Notes: a model not told the origin generated them from the sequence alone. DNA of 64,000 bases from Caprimulgus europaeus (GCA_907165065.1 OU015528.1:22041015-22105014); one strand, 5' to 3'. Numbered from the stretch's first letter, positions 1 to 14,736 are shown. Translations and numbers: made by a program.

Positions 1-654
1 ATGCACAGTACCACTCGCTCTGCCTGGATGCATGTTCAGTGCAAAAAGTTTGGGGAAACCCAGACATATGGGAACTTGTTTCCAGTGTCAAGCAGATTCG
101 ACAAACAGGACAGGCCTTGTGAATGAGACTCTGGACAGACTTGTCGGCGCCATGGGTTCTATGTTGCATCTGTAGAGTTATAGAAGCAATGAGAGTATCT
201 CAGATACAATACAGCCTGTTCATTTTTGACAGTGAACCTCTCTAGTGCGCAGATGGAGAGATTTCTTAAATGTAAACATGACTGTGAAATGTAAGATATT
301 TTATATGCTGCTTGCAAATATATGCTTTCCAGAGATACTGAGTATTAAAACGGCATGGGGCTCAGTAATGTTAAAACTTAGAGAAGGGGATTTATCACAG
401 TGAACCATTGCATAAGTCAGGTTGCTAGTTTTGCTCATTCAATAGCCAGAGCACTGAGATCAGCTGATTTGTCATGAAAAGAAGTTACCAGTCAGTTCAC
501 AGTGGGGCACATTCTGTCCTTTCATTGTGAGAATTTGTTGTTTTTCCTGAGGAGCTAAATGGCATTTGGTTTTACTTTGTGAAAGCATCCAATGTTCCTG
601 GTGAGAAATAATATTTTTTAATTTAGAAGAGTACATATGCTATTGGTGTACTAC

Positions 655-656
<2 letters not shown>
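1..656. other. Unique AT-rich DNA, no gene seen
   Basis: No recognisable repeat, exon or RNA gene. The stretch ends at a tetranucleotide microsatellite. Confidence 0.5.
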
Positions 657-733
<77 letters not shown>

Positions 734-749
734 ATCTATCTATTTATTT
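657..749. repeat. (ATCT)n tetranucleotide microsatellite
   Basis: There are 19 uninterrupted ATCT units at 657-732, followed by decayed units to about 749. The long perfect core suggests a length-variable locus. Seen directly. Confidence 0.97.
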
Positions 750-3700
750 TAATTGGACCGTGCAGGGTGGTCAAAAACAACTGTGCTGAGGACAGTTCTC
801 TCTCAACTAAAAAGGAGTTTGCTGCCACCTTCTGGGCTTGTGAAGTATTTTTTCTCCTAAAAGTAATGCAACACTATTCTGAATAGTTCTTAAATTTATT
901 TTCTTTAATGTATAGATGATCTTAAGAGAGACTAGCATGTCCCTAGTCTGATTTTTTAAAAATTTAATTTTTAAATAAATTTGAATAAAACCCCACTACT
1001 TACATATTTTTATCTTGTTTAACTACCTCACTTCATGCTTTAAAGGTCAGTCTTCTCAGTAGATATTAACACCCCACCTACTGAAGATATACTGGTCTTG
1101 CCATGTGCTCTGGAGTGCCATACATAGCGAATGCCCTTCTTTCTGGCCCGGGGTCAAGACTGTGTAAAACTTTTTTAATCTTAAAAGCAAATACTCATAT
1201 TAAATAATAATGGTTTTCCATACCTTTCAACACATAAGTAACTGGTCCAAATGAAATCATAAGTCAGACAAGCTCAGACTTAAAATTGCAGATTTCTTAA
1301 GGAATAGGGAAGAAAAATCAACTACAAGCAGAATTTGAATTCTTGTATTTCTGCAAGTGTGCGTCCCATCAAAGTAAAAAAAAAAAGTTATTATCTGGGA
1401 CAGCTATGAGGACATGTGGATTTGAATGGGGCAAAAGTTTTCTGTTATACAGAAGCTTCTGACCTTAAAAAATCCTGTGTTGTCTTAGAATAAACCAGAA
1501 ACTTTAAGAATTTCCTGGAGAAAGAGGTTCCAGAAGTATGCTTCTAGTTAATGCATTCTTCTCATAAGGAAAGGAAAGAAATCCCACTTAAATAAGTTCT
1601 CCCATTTGTTTATGCAAACAAAAACACCGTCTGAAAAATAAACTAATTCAGTCTTATCAAAAAATTTCTTGGATGTGTCTTTCACCCGGGATGCAAGGAA
1701 ACTGGAAAGGAAGGTAGAACTGTTTCTCCGGTACTGGAATTCACACTTTTAGTCTGGCCAGAAATTTCATGGAAGTTGAAATTGGGAACTTACTGATTTT
1801 AAATAGGGTTTTAATTTATGTAGGAAAGGATTATTTTTGTGTCAGCACTTTCTGTCAGCATATTTTCCTTCCAAAGTTCTCGCTTGGGTTTGCTCACAAA
1901 CAGCTTAGTGGGCTTTTCTGCAAATCTGAGAGAAAAATGGGCAGACTGGGTTGCAAAATGTTGAATTGCAGGTAACAATTTTTCGCTTAAAAAAATTTCA
2001 CTTTCATTTTCACTTAAACCTTAATGCTGTACTTCCTCTGACTTGAAATGGCTCAGCAGAGAACGTTTCAGAAACATTATGTAGGTGACAATTTTGGTAA
2101 AAGAATCCTAAAAGAAGAAAAAAAAAAGAAAATGCCAACACCTGTGTTTGCTATGTTAATAATTGGAGCATGTCCGTGTTCCCTCTACTGGCTGGCTGCG
2201 GGTTAGGGGTGGCTACTGATGGTGCTGGGACCAATGCACTCTGCAGCCGCGGTTTCTTCCAAAAATACCTTTCGGTGCCTGACACGTTATTTCCTGTGTG
2301 CTCCCCACTGTAGCCAGAACCCTAAGCCCTGTCACTCAGCATTTTTACTGTCCTCTTCATTGCAGCAGGTTGTGCCTGTTGAGGACAGTGGTGTTAGGGA
2401 GCAGTGGAGGTTGCTGGCTCCAGCAAAGCTGACAAACTCTCCCTGAGTAAGGCCCATATTAAATGCACTCAGAGAGGCGTAAGGATCATGGACCTCACAC
2501 TAGTTATAGAAATATATTCTTCTGTCTGATGCTCTGCCATGTCTCTGTCTTGCTGCTCATTTAAAGGAAGGTGCAGTGGGGTGGAGAGTTTGTATGCAGC
2601 TATACTTCAGTTGAATGAATTGCAGGAATCAGATTTTTTTCTTTCAGGGAATTTAAAAGTAAGTATGTTGTATGATAAACCTCATGAATAAAATTGTAAG
2701 CCAGAATAGGACAACATGTATGTCATTGTATAGCTCTCACTCCAATAATCTCTTCTTTTGACTTTAAAGAAATAATTGTTCCTGTTCTAGCATGACATGC
2801 AGTTATTTACCACAAAGAAAAAAAAATATTTCTGGCATAATTTATCAATTGTCATTAAACATTTCCTTTTTAATACATGACCAAAGATAGAATTGCATTA
2901 ATAGAAAATGACTAATTATTTCCTTATAGCCTGGTTCCTTCTTCTCCTAGACTTGGATAATTTGTACATTTGGGTAGCAGGCAATCAATGGATAGTACAC
3001 AGCTGTCTTTTTTAAGAAGAGGTACATGTGGGGCATATATTAGCTAAGGGAACATATATGGGACGTCAAACTTAGAATTACATTGCTGAAATTAGGTTTT
3101 CATTTTTGAAGGAAAAGTGGGAAAACTAGTTTGCCTAAGGCAAGCATATAATCAGCATGGACTGGTAGGTACTACTGGCAGTACCCAGCTATCACAGGTT
3201 ATATTCCTGCCTTTCTTTATTCCCTAGCTAGGGAATCTGTAGAAAGTGCTGGGGGAGTCCCCACCACCCCAGGTTCCCTTCTGCCTGTCTCCACCCTGAG
3301 GACCAGCCTGTGGTGGTACCCAGCCTGCAATGTCTGTATGGAGTTTCTGAGTTCTTGCAGATATTTTACGAGGGACAGAAGCCATTAATACTTTGGTCGT
3401 CTCCTTGTCTTGATAGTATTCTTTTTCTTTTATTTATTTCCATCTTCCTATTTGCTGTCATTATCATGCATTTGATTTAACTTTTAAAAATAAATCCATT
3501 TATTTCTCCATAGATTGCTAATTAAATCTGTCAAAAAATGTCACATCACATCTTGGTTCTCTATATTGAGGATTGTCAGTTCAGACTATATGTCTAGAAT
3601 TTTCTTTCTTCTTAAGTTTAAGAAACATTATTTTCTAGCATAAAGACTCTTCCAGAGTGACAGGGACATGCAGTCGCACTGAGAGGTGGATAGGACTCTC

Positions 3701-6700
3701 AGATACTCCGTCCTACTGAACATGTCACTCCACTGTAAAGGTCTGCAGTAAATTTTCTTAGTCCTGAGTGCTTTACAGTAGTTATCTACAAATAGAGATC
3801 CAGAAAAAAGAAATTTACTACCATCTAGTGATTTTTATTTAATTTTGATATAAACCTGTAAATTTAGAAGTAGTTTTTGGTAGGATCAGATGATACAATG
3901 ACTCAGCAGTTAAACTCCAGCATCTGTTGCAACAGCACCTCCTGGGAGTTTCTAACAAGAACTCGGTTGTTATCAGTTTATAAATTAGTCATATTGAATA
4001 AAGAGGAAGTAACAAGTAAGTAGAGTAGGTAAGCATAGAAAAACTTCCTATAACAAGAGATGATAACTAAAATGCCAGTAATATTTCCTTTTTCCTACTT
4101 CAACATGACTGTCAAGACAATAAAAAATTCTGGAGAAAGAGACAAAATGTTCAGAAGCTTTGGCTTTTAGAGGATGCTCTGGAGCAGCTTATCACAGCAA
4201 ACTCTGTGTAATATTACAGGCTAGAAGGTCTGGTTCATCTCCAGAGACTTTGGAGATTTTGCTACTGATGGTGAATGAAGAATTGGACACAAAGAATGAA
4301 CATATTCATTACAAAGAAATTTATTAGACACTATTAACCCTCACTTATCAGTTTCTGTCATTTACTGTTACTACTCTTCAGCTTCCCATGATAACTATTA
4401 AGGTATGAGGATTCACTTTGCAGTGAGATTCAATTATGGAAAAAGGAGATTTTTTTTGGGGGATAATTTCCCTTAAAGTTCCTTCACAAAAGTGTGCAAA
4501 CCAAATAGCACGTTGAGGTGCAGCATTTGTATACGTGGGTGAGGAGCAGGGTATCTAGTCAGGGAATTTCAGGTGAAGCAATATAATGAAACCGTGGGAG
4601 TATAGAGAAGGGTAATGTGGGTGGAAATCAACTAAAATGACAACCTGAGGGTTGATAGCCTGCATTTGATCAGATTTTGTTATGTCTAAGGTTAAGATGG
4701 GATTGTGGCCTTCAGTGCACTCCCAGTAGCGGTGGGAGGAACCCAGGTGCTTCCCGTACAATCGTGGGGTACCAGCCTGGCTCTGCAGCGGCCAGCGGAA
4801 GAGCTGCAGTTTTGGCCTGACTGACAGTAGTGCGAACACTTTGTAAACTGTCAGTGTGTAGATTGGTCACTTGCACTTCAATGGCCAAACTCAGAAAGAG
4901 CAAGCAAACTGGTGACAGTAAAGAATTTAGAAACCAAATGTGAGGAGAGAGTTGTTAATCTTTGTGGTTTTGTTCTCTTGGCCTTTGGATCTGGAAGTTG
5001 CTGGTAGATGTTAGAAATGTTGGAACCTAAATGTTGATCCTTATTTAGGGGAAGAGTAAGAGCACTTGAGCAGAGCATTTCCTGGACAGATATGTTACTT
5101 CTTCTGAGCATGCACTAAGAAGCTCAGAAGTTGTAAGGCCAGAGGTTCCAAAGAACTCTGAATTACCTGCAGATTGTACTCTCCTACATCTATATATCCA
5201 TAAATTTTCTAACATGGTGACATATTTCACAGGTATGAATTAGCCCTGATCATACTACATCTGATGTTTCTAAGAAGCTCATGTACTTGAAATATTCAGA
5301 GTTGACGGCATCTTGAATACCTTAAAGTGCATCTTAAAATTCTAAACAAAGGCAAAGAAAATCCTGAAGCTTTTGCCAGGAAAAAAAAAAAATAAATTGA
5401 AAAATAGAACACGCCCATTGCAAAACTATGGGCATGACAAATTTGGAAAAGACTGCCTCAAACTCAAAAAAATGGTTTGTAAACCTCCATGAAGTGAACA
5501 GTACTCTTTCCATTCAGAGGTGCCATTTTTGTATACAGTAAACGCAACATTAATGAAGAAATAAGATTTTACATAAAGACTTTATTTCCTGAAAGCTCCC
5601 GAATCAGTCAGAAAAACATCTAAAACTCATCTAGGCAAAAAATACATTTTAACACCAAATGCAATAGAAGAAGAATTGGATTCAGAGCCATTTTCAGAGC
5701 AGGGAATATGTTTTATATCCTGAGTGTTAATAATGAAATGACACGTGTTATTTTCTGAATCTAACCATCACAATGCTTGTTTTCTCACAATTTTACTGAA
5801 AAATCTAGAAAATATTATAGTCTGCAAAATGTAACACAAATTGTGTATCAATTTGCTGAAACACTTAAAGTGAATAAGAAGAGAAATAATATTGTCAAAA
5901 TATTTATGTATATTAGTTTTTTTTCTAAATCCAGTTGAATTTATAAGGAAATGGTAATCAGCTGTACTCTTTTTTGTTTAGCTTTTGGTGTTGAATAGTA
6001 TTGTTCTTCATTAGGCTAAACATGTATTTTATTTTTTATTGTATGCAGTGTTGGACACTTGCTAAAAGATACTGTGCTGTTTTTCACGGCCTCTTTAGTA
6101 GGATTTTGTTATAAGAATAACATTTTAGAAAGACCTATTGTTTCTAATTTTAAATAATATCCTGAAATTTCACTGAGAGACTGTCAGTAGTCAAAATAGT
6201 TACGCTTTTACATTAGTCACAACTTAACATTTCTGTTTAATAAATGGGAAATGAGTTTTCTGTGAAAAAGGGGAAGTGACTTTGATTTATATAGCATGAC
6301 CTTGTCTAAGGGGAGACACAGTCACTCTTTTAGAACCGAAGGAGAACATATTCTGTGTCTGAAAAGCCAATACAGAAAATACATACAGCAAATTATGTGC
6401 CTGCAGCATTACTGAAGGTAACATTTTTCAGAATATTTCTTCAGGAAATAGAAACAAGATAGCAGATACTACTGAGTGAAATATATTACTTATTTTTAAC
6501 AAAAATCAAAAGATATAACTTTACTGTGGCAAGCTGTGAGAATCAAAATATTTTTTAATTATGTATTTGTATTACAGTGATGCCCAGAGATGTTCTGAAT
6601 AGGTTGGAGATCATTGTGTTGGACAAACAGGAAAAGACATTTCATTGTCATAAAATGCTTCGTTTCACAGCTTAAAGAGCTAGTGAAATGAGAAAACTGA
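750..6700. other. Unique AT-rich DNA, no gene seen
   Basis: Only short homopolymer runs stand out: 11 A at 1376-1386, an A/G-rich run near 2108-2131 and an A run near 5382. A slightly GC-richer patch at about 2160-2450 contains a CTCF-like site. The short open frames here (for example 1769-1975 and 4555-5230) show no domain, no splice context and no codon signature, and are taken as chance. Confidence 0.5.
2178..2194 (-). promoter_or_regulatory. Possible CTCF-like motif
   Basis: The core CCCTCTACTGG fits the reverse complement of the vertebrate CTCF core (CCASYAGRKGG). It lies in a locally GC-richer patch. Motif matches of this length occur by chance, so this is only a candidate. Confidence 0.2.
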
Positions 6701-6854
6701 TGTGTAAGTGAAAGAGTAACACTAATGCCAGTGTGTTTATCTGTTTTATGAAGACGCTGTGAAGTTCATTTTTATGTGTAAGTTAAAGAGTAACACTAAT
6801 GCCAGTGTGTTTATCTGTTTTATGAAGACGCTGTGAAGTTCATTTTTATGTGTA
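6701..6854. repeat. 74-bp tandem duplication
   Basis: A 74-bp unit (6701-6774) is repeated directly at 6775-6848 with one visible difference, AAGTG versus AAGTT near the start of the unit. The first 6 bases of a third copy (TGTGTA) follow at 6849-6854. The near identity indicates a recent duplication, or an assembly artefact. It creates short duplicated reading frames but no gene. Confidence 0.95.
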
Positions 6855-9800
6855 AAATTGTGCATGTGATATACTGGGTACCTCGATGTTATTACATGGA
6901 TATTGTAGTGTTTCACAAGGTCATGCTAAGATGTTTAGACACAGGTCTGCTGTTCCTGGATGAATCATATTCTTTGATGCATGCTGCTAAAAATCACGGT
7001 TACAGCAGTGTGTGCCAGGGCAGTGCTCGTTAGTTGTTGGTGCTGGCTGATGCCCTGGCCTGAGTCAGCTTCTTGTCTGTGCTCCAGCTGTGCACCCCCG
7101 TCCATGCTGGGGGAGGGCAAAGAGAAAGAGCGACAGGGGAGGGAGCCGTGTCTGTCCCTGTCCTGCTGTCTGCTGTGTCCCACAGCTGGGCCAAGGCTGA
7201 TGGCTTGGTCCTGTTCAAGCTCTGGTGCCCTCCTTAGGGCCGGAAGAAAGATTTCCAGCCATGTAAAACCCAGTGAGTGGAAGTGAAGTAATAGTTTACC
7301 AGCCTTGATCCCTCTTCCCTTGAGTTTTTGTTATGCTTTTGACAAAAGACAGAGCAACAAATCTGGTGTGGGATTGAAAGATGCAGAATCTTAATGATTT
7401 CACTCTCATTTACTCTCACACACTGATTTCTTCTCACCTCTCGATTGCACAAAGTAGGTATAAGTAGCATTGGATGTAAAGTTGCATCATCATTGCTGGT
7501 TTTTGTCAGAATTTGTAGAATGGCGCAGTGAAAGATCCAGAACTTTATTTTCTAATTGGAATAGTTGGCCTGGATGTAAGGGAATAGGAAACTATTTTCT
7601 TCTCTGACAGATGGTCAAGCCAAGAAAAAGGAAGCTAGATGAAAGAGAGAGAAAAAATTAAAATGACAGTGTGTTCTTTAAAATCTCTGACACTGAGGAG
7701 GTAACCAGGTCCTAATTTTTCCATCCCATCTTTGGTAAATTTCTATTTAAAGCCCATTATTAAAAAAAGAAAAAAATCCAAACAAACCACAAAAATATGT
7801 TTTATTGGTATTCAGATTCTGCATATTTGATGGAGGCAAGAAGCATGTGCTACTGCCCCCAAAGTTTCTGTAGAACTGGACGTCATATAAAAATATGTTC
7901 AGAGATCTATCACAAAATGCTAGAATCGATCCCAAAAATCCAAGATGTTTTTTCTTTCCTAACAGCACTCACTTCCCTCATATTTTCCAAAGCACTTAGA
8001 ACATTTTTTTCAATTAATAGTCATAATTAATAGAAAAAATCTTGGCTTCTCAGTTCATCTGCAGACCATTATCTTCTCATGATGTACCCAGGATTTAAAG
8101 TAACTATTTTTTTATTTTACTCTACTAAAAATGTATCAGTGGTTATTTTGGTCCATTTACCCTTGAAAGAAAATTTCTTCCAAAATAAACCCCCAGAAAT
8201 GGAAGTATGTATTTGTATTTACTTACATTTTAAAACAACAGTAAATTAATTTTAAAAAACAACACAATTTTAGAATATTTTTATTTGTATTGCATGAATG
8301 CTACCACTGACATAAGTGCAGCTACTCAAGAAGTAAAGGACTCTTAAATATAAGCAAAGACATCAAAATCATACCCTGAATGTATGGGAAATACACAGTG
8401 TCCTATAATTGCTCATTTTCTGGTAATGACTCTGCATATATGGAACAATAGGTGTTTAGTTATTTTATCAAAGTTTTTAGTAGCACAGGATGACAATGCT
8501 GAAATCTCCCACATCTATATTTGGGCCATACTTCCTTCTTTCAAATGTCACTACTTATTTTTAGATATAAAGAAAGGAAGATCTATATTCTTTCAACATA
8601 TTGCAAAACATGTGATGCTTAAACAAGGGACCATGCATACCCTTTTTTAATTGACCTTAAATGTAGTTATGTTTCTCTACTGGTTCCTTCTGTGAAAATG
8701 AGTCTTGAAGTCCAGAGTGAGGACCTGGCCCCTATAAAGGAAATGTCTGCCTTACATCCAAGGGCTTGGCTTTGCCATGGAGGAGATGCCCCTAAATGTG
8801 CATGCCATGGCTCCAGAGCAGCAGTCTGCGCTGAGGTTGTGCTGCATGCACTTGTTTTGCACCTGTGCGCATCATGCTGAGTCCAGTGTCAACCAACTTG
8901 TGATGCAGATTGAGTACTTGGAACTGCATAGGTACATATAGGCAATACATAGGTGTACATGCACAGAATACATGTACACATCTACATATGTGTATACAAT
9001 GCAGGATGCCTAGCTCCCTATGACTTTGAAAGTAGCTTTGAGTGGAAAGTGACATGATTCCTCTTTTTCTCTTCTCTGCTTACCCTCAATGATCGGGAGC
9101 TTTCTCCTCATGGCCTAAGAAGGAAGGAGGGCTATGCATTTACCTGAAAAAACCTGTCTTCTTGGTAGGAGAAGAGGTTATGGTAGGAATGGATGCTAAA
9201 CAGCTAATTTAAATATAAATTTTGCTGTAGCTTTAAGAAGCTCTTCTAATTTCATATATTTGAATTCTAAAATGGTGTTTTTTCCTTCCTATTATTGTTT
9301 GGACTAATTCCTTGTATCTTGGACGTGTTTTTAGCAGTAGCCTTTTCCATAGGGTTGTCTTTATGTCATGTCCGAATGACTCATAACTTCCACTATCTAA
9401 CACAGAAAGTTTCTCCATTTACCTTATTTACCTGAGAATATGTAAAAAAAATAAGATGCCATGTTCTTAATACGACTAAAGCTGTTGTGTGATAAGGTAA
9501 TAAAAGGACAAGGAAAAAAAGTGAACGACTTTTGATAATGAGTAGCAATAGCTAGAAGAAAAAAGTGTTTATTTAATGCAAAGCTGCTGCTTGACTTGCA
9601 CAATAAAATAGCATCACAAGAAACTATGAACAAACATACAAGACAGGTTTATCTTATATGTCATGGATTTTAATGCTGCCATTTTGCTCTGTTTTCATTT
9701 TACACTTAGTTTTCCTAAACAGAGATATGAATAATTTCCTTATGTAGAGCATTTAGCCTGGCACTTGCAACATCCTCCTTTCTGATGGAATACAAGTTTT

Positions 9801-12800
9801 TCTTAATTCTTTATGTTTTCATGTATTTTGTTGAATTGTTCTCAAAATTCTCAGAGACTGTTCGCTAGTTCCTGAGCGTGTTGTGTTTGCCTCGTACCTG
9901 ATGTGGAAATCGATAGTGATTTTTCAATGCTGTGAATGCTCTGACCTCAACAGAGTAACTATTTACTGATCAAATACGACTTTCTTGTTAGTAACTGAGA
10001 AGGCATCCATGCCAGTTCTGTTTTATCACTAAAGCTTAACAGCAACATCCATGTTTGCACTAACTTGTGCCTTTTTTTTTCAGGCTGCCACTTTCACATC
10101 ATTCTTCCATTGTAGAAATCACTGTCCTGTTCTTGCCTGAATGCTCCAATTGGCTTTTTCAAAATTAATACTCCCATTGTTAAATTTCTGAGTTTGAAAA
10201 TGCCCCATTGTTTTCTATAGTTTGACTAGCTGGCCTTTTTTTCCTTTTTACCACATTATTTCTGCTGCCATCTCGTATGTTGAGTTATAGTTATTTATTT
10301 TTTTCCCTTTCTTTTGAACAGTCCTATTAAAAATAAGAGAGAACTCAACTACTGGCTTATCAGAAATGACTCAGTTTTCTCCCCTCCTAAATACATTTGT
10401 TTTACTGCTGTGATTTGTCTTGTTTCTTCAAGTTTCTCACCTGCTTTTGACACTGAATCAGAGAGAGGTGACAAAGGTGGCTTTTTGTAACTTTTTCAGT
10501 GTCCTGGCCCATTCATTGGAAGCTATTTTTGTAACTGCAGATACCACAGTAGTGCTCCTTAAATTTTTACTTTTCCCATTCTGATTAAGTTTTAGGAAAA
10601 GGATAAAGACATTATCCTGGCTCACAAGTATATAAGGAATCCCCTGATGGAGGAGAAATCTCATGTTGGAATGGTTGAGCCAACTTCATGTCTCCTGAAA
10701 CAGGTCGGAGGACATGATCCCATGTTGGCAAAATGTCATTTTCAGAGTGTTATGTTGACAAAAAATGAAATTACAGTGAAAGCACTGGTCTAAGACATTT
10801 GAGGTATAAAGTCCCTGGGGTAAAAAGTTGTGTATATTATTTTTCGTGTGTGGGCACTTGAACATCATGTGAGTGAGAGTGACTCAGAGCTGTCTTGAAT
10901 TTCCTCAATTGAATAAAATACCATTGCATTTACCAGTAATAGATGCCAGTCCTTTTTGGTAAATTTAGCTTATTTAATGTATGCTGTGGCATGTGTTAAT
11001 GTAAATTCTTGTTAGACAGCAAATGTTGTTTATAGATTAATAACATTAATAACATTATTAATTAATAACATTGTGTGGAGGTCTGCAGGCCCTGACAACT
11101 AGGATAGTCGAGATTGAAAGATTGTCACCGTATGAGAACTATGATGTGCAGCTTCTAACAAACACTTACCATTTCTAATAGCAAGACATATTTTTCTAAC
11201 AAAATCAAATATCCAGGAGGATTTTCATGTTATAAAGTTTAGAAATGTAACTATAACATTATATAATATATAATATTCATGTATATGCATAACCTTTAAT
11301 ATGTGATATAAACGTGACATAAATACAAAAATAAAGTAAAAGGAAGTGATTTCTGATTTAGCAAATAGTAGTAAACAGGTAATAGTAAAAACTGCGCTCG
11401 TGCTAAGGCCTACACATGCTTCTACTGATAAGTGTCCGGTTTTCTGTGAAGGAATTTCTACCACTGGAGCTTTTAAAAAAGTCGTATTATACGAACATTA
11501 ATCAGGAATGACATGGGTAGAGTTTATCACACAGTAGATCTGGGGAATGGATGAGGTGATTTCCTGATGAACCTTCAAGTCCTTATTTTCTATGATTTTG
11601 TGCAGGCACCCTAACGATGTTTCCGATTTATGCTAAAGCATGAGGAAATGAATTAGTCTGAAAACCAATGACTGTAGATGCAAGACAAACAGAATAGGTC
11701 AGATTAATGTGTAAAGAAAGGAAGATTTAAAGGCTGCTTACATGGGCTTTAATCAGATTTTTAAACTGTGAACTTTTCATGTTTCTTCCTACTAATCTGC
11801 CGTGTTGTTTAGGATTTGAGAACAGAAAACCTGGCAGCAATTTTGTGCTTGTACTTCTCAGTGCATGCTTGGAAAAAATTTGGCAGAGTAAAAAAACCAG
11901 TTGCTAAAGGGATATAGTGTGTGTGAACTCCCTTACTTCCTGCTGCTTGCTAGGAGGGTTATTCACTCTGGTTCTCTGAGCATCCTACTCTACTCGGTTC
12001 TGCTGTTTTACTATAAGCTTCACTATTCCCATACATTAATAACTTATGGGTGAAGTTATAGATAATCACTAATTTGGCTTCAATGTGTGTGGATTCTAAG
12101 GATTCAAATCAGAAGGTGCTTTATTGTTTGTTTTCCTTTCTCCAGCTTTTTGTGGTTCAAGTGTCATGGCATTCTTCAAAACTGGTGGTAGCCTGGCATT
12201 GAAATAGTAATACAAGGGTATTACTTTAGGTGATGTTTTTTGAAGCCCCTCTGTGTCTCAGATTTACTTTGGTGTCTATGCTTACTCCCAGCAGATTTCT
12301 CAAGTACAGTTTGTTATTGCAGAAATACTATCTTTCATTTGTAAGGACAAACAGGCTTATCTCTCTGCATCAATATTCACACTTTGCATAAGACCCTTAG
12401 AAGAAGATTTCAATTTTTAATGGTTTTAATTAGCATTTATGAAAAACTGTGGTTTCACATGATATAAAGTGACAGATTAAATTTGTTAAGTGGGTAATAA
12501 TAAAATGTGAGTTGATTTGTTTCACTGGAGTTTAAAAGGCTTTTGCTCAATGGGGCCTCCGTGCTAATTCATTAAGCATGCTTTAGACCTTATGGAGATT
12601 TTTTTTTTATTTAATTAACACAGATCAAACTCCCAGGAGATTTCACATCCTCCACACAACTGTGTGTGACAGAGACAGTAATTTAAAAATCTATTTATAG
12701 GTCTTTGTGTTCATTTACTTGAAATAGGGATTAAAAAACTCTATGAAAATTATTCTAATACAGCAGAAGCTCCTGAAGTCCTTTAGGGTAGGAGACAAAC

Positions 12801-13429
12801 GCATTTATAAAGGATTGGATGGGCAGTGGCAAGGGCCAGGCTTCAGAGATCTGGTTTGTTTTCCTGTCTGCAACAGTGGCGTCTGGTCCCTGCTGCCCTG
12901 TCAGTTGTACATTTCTCCACTGATGTTTTAATCCATGATGCATAATGAGTAGGGTCCCAAGACCTTGACCCCTCCCTCTCATGGTGTTCTTCAGTGGGCT
13001 ATGAAATCAAACTACCCATTAGTTGCTCTCTGTACCAGGAACTCCTGGCTGAGCTGCGGCCTAGATTAAAAACTGTGGTGTGGTTAGGGCAATCTCCTGG
13101 GAAGCTGTGCGTTGTAGGTTTCAGCCTCAGCAGACTGAGGAGGTTCCCAAAAACTTGGTTTCACCATCCATGGAGCACTGTAATAATTTCTTAATATAAG
13201 AAATCACTGCTGCAGCCTTCTTTGCACTTCTCTCAATGTGAATACTGGCATTTTTCATCAAAGTCAGTGATTTCTAAGCATGTTAGATGTAGTTTGAGAA
13301 CGCCTCATAGATCAGTTCCTTTGTATCTGTTTTTGATAATATTTTGGCTGGACTGAGGTATCTGGCTTCTATATATAAGGTGTTTCTAAAGATGATCAGA
13401 ACTAGGATCAAAGAAGGACAAAAAAAAAT
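6855..13429. other. Unique AT-rich DNA with one GC-rich patch
   Basis: A GC-rich stretch at about 6990-7225 opens several overlapping frames on both strands (for example 6981-7286 + and 6965-7183 -). This is expected from composition and none looks like a protein. At 11036-11068 there is a short run of ATTAATAAC-like 9-mers. Nothing else is recognised. Confidence 0.45.
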
Positions 13430-13560
13430 CACTTGCCTGCAAAAAATAATGAGAAGTGGAAAGAGAAATGTAGAGAGAAAGAAGGGGAGAGGGAGATGCA
13501 GAGAGAAGTAATCATTGAGGAACACAATGGTAAAGAACATGATAAATACTTGAGAAGAAG
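13430..13560 (+). other. Purine-rich tract
   Basis: The + strand is dominated by A and G, especially at 13447-13510. It yields a Lys/Glu/Arg-rich open frame (13433-13672) that is explained by composition. No domain is visible. Similar tracts lie at 47.1, 51.6 and 57.7 kb. Confidence 0.5.
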
Positions 13561-14690
13561 AATCATAAGAGAACTGTGCAAGGAGATCTCAAACAGGCAT
13601 ACAGCGTCTTCTTGTTCTGTGCCTGAAATTCTCCTTTCATCACATGTACCACCAGGCTTCTGCACTGAATAAAACAGGGTCTTGAGGGAAAAAATAACAG
13701 CATACCATCTCACAATTAAATAATATATTCTGTCACATACACATAGAAGAACAGCAGTTACATACCCTAATTGGCATAAAGCATTTAAGTTGTTCTTCCA
13801 AGACTGGGACCAGGCTGAATCTTAGTTGAAACAGATTAGAAGAGATTAAACTCTGCTGTACTCAGGAAGTCCCATCATGTCATGCTTTAAGGTCCTTTAA
13901 AGAGATGGGATTTATTTTGGGATTCAGATACCTGTGTGTTTACCTGTGAGCCAGCTGTCTTAACTAACTTAAACTCAGTGGAGATCTGGTCAATACAGTA
14001 TGAGGTGCCTGGAGAGTGATTCACCTGAGCAGCTACTCCAAGGTGAAATGAATTGCTCTTTGATTGCTGCCTTGATATCCACTGACTGTAATGGCAGTAT
14101 AGATACCTAACACAGTGAGGATCTCTATATATAGGTACCCAAACTGATGTCTCTCAACCTTGAGCTGAACCTCAGCTGGGAATCCCCTTGATATAGGTGG
14201 TTTTTGAACAGTTGCTACCTGAAGTGCTTCTATGGCAGTGCATTTTAATCTATATGGTCTGCTGTAAAAATAGATGAATGCTGTTTCTTTACATTTTATT
14301 TTATGATTGAAATGCTGGCTACTTTATACCCTTCAGAGTTCAGTAGAGATTTTCCAGTAGTGAGTAGAATTCCATGTGTACTAAGAGGCTTAATGATGAG
14401 TATTTTACTATTCCATTCTCCCAGCAATTCTCTGAGAGGTGCTGGTGTTATGTGATAATAATCAGGCAGATCTGTATTTCGGTGCTGAGACATGGGATTG
14501 CTGTTATTCTGTGTTGCTATTCTTTGAGAGTTAGGAAAATCTAGAGCTCTGTTTCCTTTGTTAGTTTAGTCAACAACAAATACAAAATGCGTGGGCTACT
14601 GTTGGAGGGCTACTGCTCTGTCAGATAAATTGTCAGCACCATCCTTCTCCAGCCTGATTTTATACATCTCTCAAGTTAGATTTAAGATAC
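13561..14690. other. Unique DNA, no gene seen
   Basis: Nothing is identified with confidence. The part at about 13950-14200 has the worn look of an old amniote repeat but could not be matched to a family. Confidence 0.3.
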
Positions 14691-14736
14691 TATTATTATT
14701 GCTATTATTATTATTGTAGTTGTATTATTATTATAT
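14691..14736. repeat. Imperfect (ATT)n microsatellite
   Basis: TATTATTATT blocks are interrupted by GC and GTAGTTG. This looks like an old trinucleotide repeat, shorter and more decayed than the pure array at the right end of the window. Confidence 0.85.

Noticed and set aside
13950..14200. Possible old amniote SINE-like repeat
   Set aside because: The impression of a worn repeat could not be tied to ordered motifs of a known family.
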